The notes below the pieces were generated by a model. It had not been told where the DNA came from and did not search any database. It was given only the letters and a program-made list of their open reading frames with translations. Positions 1 through 6,800 of a stretch of 7,051 bases of DNA are shown here, in pieces (within the stretch, counting starts at the first letter, position 1; each line of letters begins with the position of its first letter). Source of the stretch: an uncultured Treponema sp. (GTDB lineage Bacteria; Spirochaetota; Spirochaetia; Treponematales; Treponemataceae); assembly GCA_946538875.1 (NCBI GenBank), contig CAMNHD010000079.1:1-7051 (forward strand). The letters run 5' to 3'. Position numbers and translations under genes: made by a program.

Positions 1-3000
1 ATTTCGCTGCCGCTTCCTACCTTGTAAGTCACTGATGAGATGCCACAGCCAGTATCCTTTACCTTGGCACTTATTTCCAGCAGGTTGGTCTTATAATATT
101 TAGTCCCGTCGTGAGTTTCTCCGGAGGTGACTATGGAACCGTTCTGAACCACAGGCTCCTGCGTATCAAAGGCAACGTTCAATGTCTTGCTTGCCCTGTT
201 TCCTGCCGCGTCAACCGCAACGGCATCTATTGTTGTGTCTGTTGTGTTTGTCTTAAGATCAAGAGTCTTTGACCATGCGTTGGAACCGCCGAAATCTTCT
301 TTTTCAGCAGTGTCTGTGCCGCCGACATACAGTTTTGTGCTTGCTACTGTACCGCTGTTATCGGTTGTTGTACCGTTGACAACTGTATCAACATCATTCT
401 TTATGTACCAGATTGTCGAACCGCCGGCTGTGTATGCCACAGAATCTGCAATGCTGAAATTCACTTCCGGCACCTGATTGTCTGACACGATTGAGAAAAG
501 TTCACGGTCATAAGTACGGCCGGAAACATCTTTTGCGGTAAGCGCAAGTTTTCCGCTGGCAAGGTCTGTCTTGGAAATAACAGCTTTCCATCCGCTTATA
601 GAATTTGCAGTGAATTCTGAAGCAGACTTCCAGTTTTCGGAACTGATGTCTGTAAACGATAAGGAAGTCACTGTGCCGGAGTTCAGCGATGCGGCATTTG
701 TAAAGAGGATGGTATCGGGGCTGATGGCTGTACTTGTTGAGCCATTGATGATATTGAAAGTAATTGACTGGATTCCACTGGCTCCGTCCGAGGCGGTTCC
801 GTAGAGAGTCATATTATTTTCACCATTTGAATACACTGTTCCAGAAGCTGCAATAAAGTCGCCAGTATAGGAGTAGAATCTGGCGTCCGCAGTAGGAGAC
901 TTTTCATCCACCTGAACTGTATACGGTCCCTTAATACCGTCTGAATTGCCGGCAGCATCCTCCGCCTTGAGCCACAGATAATTTGTTCCGGCCTTAAAGC
1001 CTGAAAGCGTCATTGAGAATGGCGTATTATAAGAAGATACTGTCTGAGTGAGAGTGTTATCAACGGCGATTTTTGGAGTTGTCGCCTCGATTGACGGTGC
1101 CTCAGCAGAAGTTGTAATGCAATAATACAAGGCTTTTAACCCGCTGTCTGTATAGACAGTCTTTCCGCCGTAAGTGGTGAATTCGCTCAGTTCACCGCTC
1201 ACTTCAATCGCACCGTTTGCATACCACATGTTTTTCTGGGCAGACTCAGTGGCATCACTTCCAGATGTTACAAAGTCGAATGTCTTTTCTCCTGTGGTAA
1301 GCGTGAGCTTCTTAAGGGACGGAGCCTTGTTGTCGGCATAGAGAATGCATATCTGTTTGTTGTTGGGGTTAGAGTCATTATCTGCATAGAATGTGAGCCT
1401 ATACTTGATATGGGCAGAAGCTGTTGCAGAAGGATCCTTAAAGGTATAAGTCCAGGGATATGTATTAGGTGTTGCAAGCTCATCAGACGGCGGAAGGTCA
1501 ATTTCCACATCAGAGATTGAGTCAACAGTACCAAGAACTGTATCATCATCGGAAAGTCTTTCCACTGAATGCAGTCTGAGAGTGGTATTGTCGGCATCCT
1601 CAGAAGAAACAAAGCCTGAAAGTTCAAAACCTGCACCTGCGATGTCGGAAGCTTTGACATAGTAATCCGCCTGGTCCATTTTGAGCGTTGCAGGATTCAT
1701 TGACGACAGCACCTGGAAACCATAAGCGTACACGCCGTCGGCAGGAACAAGGTCATTATCGTCCTGGTCTTTTCCGTTGATTTCCAGAATATAATAGTGA
1801 CCGGCCTTTGTCTTATTCTTATCAAGCGTAAAGGAAACGTTGCCGCTCGCTATTGTTGAACTATCATCCGCAAGCGGGACGCCTTCGTAGGAGATTTCTG
1901 TAAACTCAAAGGAGTCTATAAGTGTCTCAAGGCATTTCTGAGCATCAAAATCAAATTCATAGATTTTTGCACCAAGTGTATTCGGCTTGATGCGGTAACC
2001 GTCCGTTCCGGCCTGGAGAGCCACAGTTACACCGGCACCGCCACCCAACTCCTTGAATGAGGACTTCTCAACCGTACTGCCCTCGGAAACCGTCACATCG
2101 CAGTTCATAACCTGATAAGTCGGGTTGATATCCGGGTCAACGCGGGCTGTGAGAGGCACAAAGCTTTCGTCAGATGTGTCCGCCACTTTGAGAGTTTCCA
2201 GTTTTGTCTGAAGGTCGGTAAGAGCACCAAGAGATCCAGAATAAGTGCCCTTAAGAATATTCTTAATATCGGTTATAGAAGCAGAAGTTCCAATTTCATT
2301 ATCCAAAGTGTCACGCAGGAATACAGATGTTGCTTTGTTTCCGGCCTCATCTTCCAGTGCGACAGTCATATAATAATATTTTTCCTCATGGTCGGTGAGG
2401 GAGTAGTCAACAGTACCATACAGGTTTTTGTAATTTGCAAACAGCTCGGCTTCCGGCGTTCCTGATTCCGGCTCGTTGCGTGTTGTGGCGGCGACTGTAA
2501 ACGATGTTGAAGCCTGGTCGGCAACTGCAATTGTAAACGGATGTGACTCAAGGGCACTCAAATCAGGAGTTTCTTCAATCTGGTCAACAGGGCCGTAGAA
2601 TGTTACGGTAAGCCCGCCGATTCCGTGGTCGTCACTGATTGAACCGGTCAGGTTCACTGAGCGTCCGAACTTGGAAGGTGTGGGCTTGTTTGTGGAAACG
2701 GTCGCCGGTTTGTTCAAGATAAGGACCGGAGGAGTATTGTCTATATCAAAGTTGCGTGAGGCACTGGTTGTATGAATTCCATCGGAAGCGGCGACGTTTG
2801 CAACGTATGTACCGTCGGGCAGTCCTTCCGCCTGCAGAACCACCGCACGGGAAGATGTATCTTCGCCGTCAGCTGTGCTGAATGTAAAACTCCATGACGA
2901 AGAGTCGAACGTAACGTCCGTAGATGGCTGATAAGTCACACCGGTTGTGGTATTGGTCAGTGTTACAGTGATTGTCTTGATTTCCTTATCATCACTGCAG

Positions 3001-3188
3001 GTACCGCTCAGTGTGATTTCACCTTTTGCTCCGTCACCCTTGATAACCTCGGAAGATTTAGGACTGGTGATCTCAAGTTTTGGAGCCTGGGTATCAACCC
3101 TTGCTCCCAAACCTACCTGACAGGAAACGACCATGCCAATCAATGAAGCAAGTGCTACAACCAGCAAGTCAGTTTTTAAGTTCTTCAT
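1..3188 (-). CDS. Large Ig-like repeat lipoprotein (3' end outside window)
   Basis: Translation from the ATG at 3188-3186 runs without a stop to the window edge, giving 1062 residues with the C-terminus missing. The start is supported by an AAGGAG six bases upstream and by the signal peptide that follows. Cys23 in 'VVSC' is the predicted lipidation site. Only about nine residues separate it from the first Ig-like module. Modules are visible at about 32-151, 151-293, 620-761, 761-903, 903-1009 and from 1009 on, with recurrent starts such as 'DTQAPKLEI', 'NTPPVLIL', 'NKAPSLKKL', 'NQVPEVNF' and 'DTQEPVV', and ends such as 'EDEAGN', 'EDAAGN' and 'VDAAGN'. Residues 296-617 are more divergent. Six further Cys (64, 363, 419, 614, 690, 1048) are spread along the chain. 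Role is inferred: a lipid-anchored surface or periplasmic protein that binds other molecules. No enzyme motif is seen. It follows the Ig/barrel gene by 162 bases on the same strand. Confidence 0.92.
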   Translation of the reverse strand, partial: MKNLKTDLLVVALASLIGMVVSCQVGLGARVDTQAPKLEITSPKSSEVIKGDGAKGEITLSGTCSDDKEIKTITVTLTNTTTGVTYQPSTDVTFDSSSWSFTFSTADGEDTSSRAVVLQAEGLPDGTYVANVAASDGIHTTSASRNFDIDNTPPVLILNKPATVSTNKPTPSKFGRSVNLTGSISDDHGIGGLTVTFYGPVDQIEETPDLSALESHPFTIAVADQASTSFTVAATTRNEPESGTPEAELFANYKNLYGTVDYSLTDHEEKYYYMTVALEDEAGNKATSVFLRDTLDNEIGTSASITDIKNILKGTYSGSLGALTDLQTKLETLKVADTSDESFVPLTARVDPDINPTYQVMNCDVTVSEGSTVEKSSFKELGGGAGVTVALQAGTDGYRIKPNTLGAKIYEFDFDAQKCLETLIDSFEFTEISYEGVPLADDSSTIASGNVSFTLDKNKTKAGHYYILEINGKDQDDNDLVPADGVYAYGFQVLSSMNPATLKMDQADYYVKASDIAGAGFELSGFVSSEDADNTTLRLHSVERLSDDDTVLGTVDSISDVEIDLPPSDELATPNTYPWTYTFKDPSATASAHIKYRLTFYADNDSNPNNKQICILYADNKAPSLKKLTLTTGEKTFDFVTSGSDATESAQKNMWYANGAIEVSGELSEFTTYGGKTVYTDSGLKALYYCITTSAEAPSIEATTPKIAVDNTLTQTVSSYNTPFSMTLSGFKAGTNYLWLKAEDAAGNSDGIKGPYTVQVDEKSPTADARFYSYTGDFIAASGTVYSNGENNMTLYGTASDGASGIQSITFNIINGSTSTAISPDTILFTNAASLNSGTVTSLSFTDISSENWKSASEFTANSISGWKAVISKTDLASGKLALTAKDVSGRTYDRELFSIVSDNQVPEVNFSIADSVAYTAGGSTIWYIKNDVDTVVNGTTTDNSGTVASTKLYVGGTDTAEKEDFGGSNAWSKTLDLKTNTTDTTIDAVAVDAAGNRASKTLNVAFDTQEPVVQNGSIVTSGETHDGTKYYKTNLLEISAKVKDTGCGISSVTYKVGSGSE
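3120..3188 (-). other. Lipoprotein signal peptide and lipidated Cys
   Basis: Residues 1-7 (MKNLKTD) form a short charged n-region, 8-22 a hydrophobic core (LLVVALASLIGMVVS), and residue 23 is Cys. The -3 to +1 sequence is V-V-S-C, a relaxed lipobox: Leu is absent at -3, which is common in spirochaetal lipoproteins but tolerated elsewhere. Residue +2 is Gln, so the enterobacterial Asp+2 inner-membrane retention rule would not apply. Signal peptidase II is expected to cut before Cys23. Confidence 0.85.
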
Positions 3189-3194
3189 AACCGT

Positions 3195-3200
3195 CTCCTT
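3195..3200 (-). promoter_or_regulatory. Shine-Dalgarno AAGGAG for the lipoprotein gene
   Basis: AAGGAG reads 3200-3195 on the minus strand and is separated by six bases (ACGGTT) from the ATG at 3188. This near-consensus site fixes the start, and the reading frame that follows begins with a good lipoprotein signal peptide. Confidence 0.85.
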
Positions 3201-3220
3201 GGTACATTCTGGAGTACCAA
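3199..3220 (-). promoter_or_regulatory. Perfect inverted repeat abutting the ribosome binding site; possible operator or leader hairpin
   Basis: TTGGTAC (3220-3214 on the minus strand) and GTACCAA (3205-3199) form a perfect 7-bp dyad around an 8-base centre. The right arm supplies the first two bases of the AAGGAG Shine-Dalgarno. As RNA it would fold next to the ribosome site and could dampen translation or protect the 5' end. As DNA it has the size of an operator for a dimeric regulator, placed at the predicted transcription start. The sequence does not distinguish these, and I recognise no known regulator site. Confidence 0.5.
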
Positions 3221-3228
3221 ATCAAGAT

Positions 3229-3255
3229 ATTTTAAAATACAAATACGAGGGTCAA
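3229..3255 (-). promoter_or_regulatory. Candidate sigma-70-type promoter for the lipoprotein gene
   Basis: On the minus strand TTGACC (3255-3250) resembles a -35 box (five of six to TTGACA) and TAAAAT (3234-3229) resembles a -10 box (five of six to TATAAT). The spacer is 15 bases, shorter than the preferred 16-18. A start near 3222 would give a leader of about 34 bases that begins almost exactly at the inverted repeat at 3199-3220. The surrounding AT-rich DNA makes chance matches likely, so the call is tentative. Confidence 0.35.
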
Positions 3256-3269
3256 AACCCCTGCCCTCG
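3246..3269 (-). terminator. GC-rich inverted repeat followed by a T-rich stretch; candidate intrinsic terminator
   Basis: CGAGGG (3269-3264 on the minus strand) pairs with CCCTCG (3251-3246) across a 12-base loop, and one further G-U pair is possible at the base. The minus-strand sequence right after it reads TATTTGTATTTT, which is T-rich but interrupted. This is a plausible second terminator for the upstream gene. The right arm overlaps the -35 candidate of the downstream gene, so termination and initiation signals would be interleaved. Confidence 0.4.
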
Positions 3270-3313
3270 CAAACTATCAAAGAACTTTTTGTAATATTTT
3301 ATTTTAAGTCATT

Positions 3314-3341
3314 GCGGAAGCCGTTTTTACCCGACCTCCGC
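3314..3341 (-). terminator. Hairpin 9 bases after the stop codon; possible terminator or 3' mRNA-stabilising stem
   Basis: On the minus strand GCGGAGGTCG (3341-3332) pairs with CGGCTTCCGC (3323-3314), giving ten pairs including two G-U wobbles, around an 8-base loop GGTAAAAA. It begins 9 bases after the TAA of the Ig/barrel gene. The sequence after it (AATGACTTAAAATAAAAT) is A-rich and not a U-tract, so it is not a textbook intrinsic terminator. It may instead protect the 3' end of the upstream mRNA, or contribute to Rho-independent termination weakly. Confidence 0.45.
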
Positions 3342-3350
3342 TATATAAGA

Positions 3351-3863
3351 TTAGAATACGTTTGCACGTACACCCAGTGACAGTGTGAACAGGTAAGGAG
3401 AAACCTCCTCGTTCGCAACGTCAGAAGGAATGAACCACAGCTGAGGTTCAGTGTAGACAGCCCATGTGCGGAACAACTTGGCCTTCTTGAATGTCATGCG
3501 CGGGAATTCAACCTGTGCAAGAGCTGCGGAAAGCATCTGTCCAGGACCTGCCGCTGACTGGCTGAAGTAAGAGAAGTTTGCACCAAGTGCAATTGTAGCA
3601 GACAACCAGTCAAAGTCATGTCCAAAGAAGAAGTTGAACGGTATGTATGCTACCTGTGCAATAATCTTTCCACCCACAACCATACCACCGTAACGCTTCT
3701 GGTCAGTTGCATTGCCGCCGAACACTGTATTCAGGAATTTGTACTGACTGTCAGTCATTGTACCAAACTGTCCCTGAACCTTTACAGCGTTGTCAAAGAA
3801 TGTAAGACCAACGCCTGCGCTCCACATTGTGGCACCCCAGACGTTAAAGTCAAGATACAATCC
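3351..3863 (-). other. C-terminal beta-barrel-like domain of the Ig-array protein
   Basis: Counting from the Met at 6950, residues 1030-1199 change character from Ig-like to membrane-strand-like. I can pick out eight stretches rich in aromatic and alternating hydrophobic residues, at about 1030-1040, 1043-1052, 1055-1063, 1089-1105, 1115-1130, 1138-1149, 1158-1174 and 1184-1199. They are joined by polar or glycine-rich turns. The final strand ends 'SLGVRANVF', and a terminal Phe is the usual recognition signal of the BAM machinery for outer-membrane proteins. Eight strands in about 170 residues fits a small OmpA/OmpW-sized barrel. The strand count is by eye. The alternative is a soluble beta-sandwich, but the aromatic content and terminal Phe argue for a membrane barrel. 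Confidence 0.6.
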
Positions 3864-6800
3864 CTGGATGAACTCAGGAACCTCGTAGGCTGCCTTGTCT
3901 CCCTTACGCAGAACTAGTGTAACATTGTCAAGTGAAACATCATCGCTGCTGAGACCAGCCATCTTGAGCGACTGGTTGTAGTGGCCGCCCTTACCCGGAG
4001 AGATAAGGCGTACGCTTGGCAGAGTCTTGTCAATCTGAACGATTGTGCGTGTGATGGCAGTCTCGCCGTTCTTGAACTCAGCCTTTACCAGCATAAAGTG
4101 GAAGCCGGCAGGAATATCCTGGTCTTCAATACGGTATTTCCATTCGCCGCTATTGCGCTTAGAAACCTCGGTATAAGTCTTACCGTTGTCAAAGCTCAGG
4201 TAAACGCGGCTTATCTTCTTTGCCTCGACCTCAGCCTTCTGCTCGGAAGGAGCATTCTTGTCCTTGAGGATTTCCTTTTCCTCAGGGCTGAGAGTATAAC
4301 CGGCCAATCCCTTGATGAGAGGACGTTCAACAGCAAAGTCTCCGTAGTCAAAGTTTTCAAGTGTTACCCATGGTCCATACGGGCTGTAAACCATTGTCTG
4401 TGCGGAAGAAGTGATTGTCTTGCCGCTGGCTGTGGTTGCCATTACCTGATATGAATGTTCACCAATTGTAAGATCAAAGTACTTGTCTTCCAGCACTGCG
4501 GTTTCAATCATAATCGGGTTGCCTTCCTCGTCGAGCATCGGGTTACCGTCCGCATCAAGAGCAGGCTCTGTAGGCGCAGGTTCAACACCGGCAAGATATT
4601 TTTTATCAATCTTGTTGTGTTCCGTCAGATGGAACTTATAATATCCGGTCTTGCTGAGTGTAGTCACCATTCCCGGAATCTTCTGGCCGTCCACCACAAG
4701 CTCAAGGCTAACGATGCGGTCATCGTCGCTCTTTGCGGTACCAAAGATATTGAATTCACCCTGGACTGCCTGACCGTTGAGCGGGTACAGAAGATCAACT
4801 GTTGTAAGCTGAGCTTCCTTGAGCAAGGTGATATTGCGGCTTACATTGCTGACGTTACCAGCATTGTCCTTACCGGTAAGTTCAATATTGTACAGACCGT
4901 TTTCCATTTCACTGATGTCTACAATCTGGGAGATAATCTGATCCGGTACAAACGGAATCTCTGACAAGTGCTCCGGCACCTTCTTGCCTTCAAGGCTGCG
5001 GATTGAAATATGAAGGTCTGTCAAACCGATGTTGTCAGTTGTCTGACCAGAGAACACCAGGTACTGGGAAATTGTACTGTCATCAAGAGGCAGCTCAAGA
5101 TCCAGCTTAGGAGCATTGTTGTCTATGTTGATCAAAGACGTGAACAGACCAGTGACTTCGTAACCGTCCCATATCTTAAGGAAGAGAACATGTGTTCCGT
5201 CTGGAATTGCACGTGTGTCAAACTTGTAGACCCACTCAACCTTGTCCTCGCGGTTTTTACCAGGAACAAGCACTGTATCATTGTAGCTTGCACCGTTGTC
5301 AACAGAAATCTGAACCTTGCTGATTCCGTTCTTATCCTGAGCCCAACCCTTGACTTCTATAAGTCCCTTGACACTTTCATCAATGAGCGGCGAATCGACA
5401 CCACCCTTTGGTTCTTCCTGGGAAATCTTGAAGCTGCGTGCAACCTCGTGGCCCTTTACACCATGGATATCCTCGGCATAAACGTACACAACGTGCTCGT
5501 TATCAGTCATAAGTGTAAGCGGCTTGACCACAATCTCAAAGCTGGACATTGCCGACGGATTCTCCAGAACCTGGTACTCACCGTCGTCCACCTTGAAGTA
5601 AGTCTTGCACATTGTTCCGTCCAGTCCCTGCATACCGTCATCATCGTACATGATACCGGAAATAACAAAGTCCGTGGTAATGACAGAACCTTCAAGCGGT
5701 GTATGAATCTCAACTACCGGGAGGTCTCCTTCAGGATCCACCTCAAAGTCGAAGTCAGTAATCTTGTTTTCGTTACCGGCGGCGTCAAGGACCACAAACT
5801 GCATTCCCTGGGCAATAGGAGTCTCTTCGTTACCGAACAGTGTATTCGGCAGAGACCATGTCATTGTATCGTCAGGAATGCGGGCTCCACCAAGTGGATA
5901 GTCCTTCGTTATCTTTCCGTCCGCACTGATGTAGCGCAGAGTCTTGAGCTCACCCTGATCTTTGATGTCGAATACAAAGAGGGTTTCACCGTTGACCTTT
6001 GAACCAGGCTCAGGAACAACAAGCTTCACTTCAGGAGCAGTGGTATCCTTGAGCATTGCTGTATTGCGGTAAGTTGTCTTGCCGGAATTGTCGGTTGCAC
6101 GGAGAGTTATCGGCAGGTAGCCGTCTTCCATCTCTTCCAGGGAAATAGAAGCCGAGAACTTGCCGTTGCGGTCAAGCTGTATTGTCTTCCATGCTTCCTC
6201 TGAGTCTTCGTCGGTCATCTTGTATTCAAGCCTGGAAACACCGTTACCGTCTGTTACAGTTCCCGCAAGATCGAATGTGGCAGTGACTGAGCCCATATCG
6301 GTGAGTTTGTCGAATTCAATTACAGGAGGCGCTGTGTCAACCACAAGGTTAACAGCCGGACTTGTCCATGAACCGCCGGCAGTACTGCTGACCCTTACAG
6401 ACACATCGCGGTAAGTACCATCGTTGGAAGCCGCAAGAGTAATCACATTTCCTTCTATAGAAGTTGTAACTCCTGACACATTGCGGGAAAGAGAAGCGGA
6501 AAGTTCGCCCGGAACATTTGCATACCCCTTAAGCACAGCGCCGTCGTTAAGCTGATAACGCTTTGTTTCGGAGTCATAAGTTACAGTTCCTGTCGGCACC
6601 CAATAGACAGACTCGGACGCATCGACAACAGTATGGCTGCGGACAACAGACACAGTTCCCGTTATTACAGCGGCAACCGATGAGCCACCGCCCATATCCT
6701 TGGACTCCGCACTGCCCATGCCCACGTTGATTTCAGCTTCTATCACTGCAATTCCGGCCCTGAGACCAGAAATGCTTACATCGGCTTCGTACAAGGCACC

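Larger units (their letters stand above)
3189..3350. other. 162-base intergenic region with three inverted repeats
   Basis: This is the only non-coding stretch in the window. It contains, in minus-strand order, the 10-bp hairpin at 3341-3314, an AT-rich stretch at about 3310-3270, the CGAGGG hairpin at 3269-3246, a candidate promoter at 3255-3229, the TTGGTAC dyad at 3220-3199 and the Shine-Dalgarno. No small ORF, tRNA or recognisable riboswitch was seen in it. Confidence 0.8.

Noticed and set aside
187..804. Plus-strand frames at 187-477 and 571-804
   Set aside because: They are antisense to the lipoprotein gene, low in complexity (Val/Ser/Pro-rich), and have no ribosome binding site that I can see.
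1268..1660. 130-codon minus-strand frame, and a 63-codon one at 2366-2557
   Set aside because: Both overlap the lipoprotein gene in a different frame on the same strand. Neither has a Shine-Dalgarno or sensible composition.
3189..3350. CRISPR array or riboswitch in the intergenic gap
   Set aside because: The three inverted repeats differ from each other in sequence and spacing, and no known aptamer core is recognisable in the short region.
4173..5306. Asp-box-like motifs SVDNGASY (549-556) and SFDNGKTY (919-926) suggesting a sialidase or beta-propeller
   Set aside because: The motifs are only two and about 370 residues apart, and each is embedded in a complete Ig-like module followed by 'EW.Y' and 'GxH'. 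This matches Big_7-type Ig domains rather than propeller blades, and no sialidase active-site residues are seen.
5010..6002. 330-codon open frame on the plus strand, with others at 3618-3917, 3981-4454 and 4455-4964 in the same frame
   Set aside because: All lie in exact antisense codon register with the Ig/barrel gene. They are explained by its rare use of TCA, TTA and CTA. Their translations are Cys- and His-rich with no recognisable domain.
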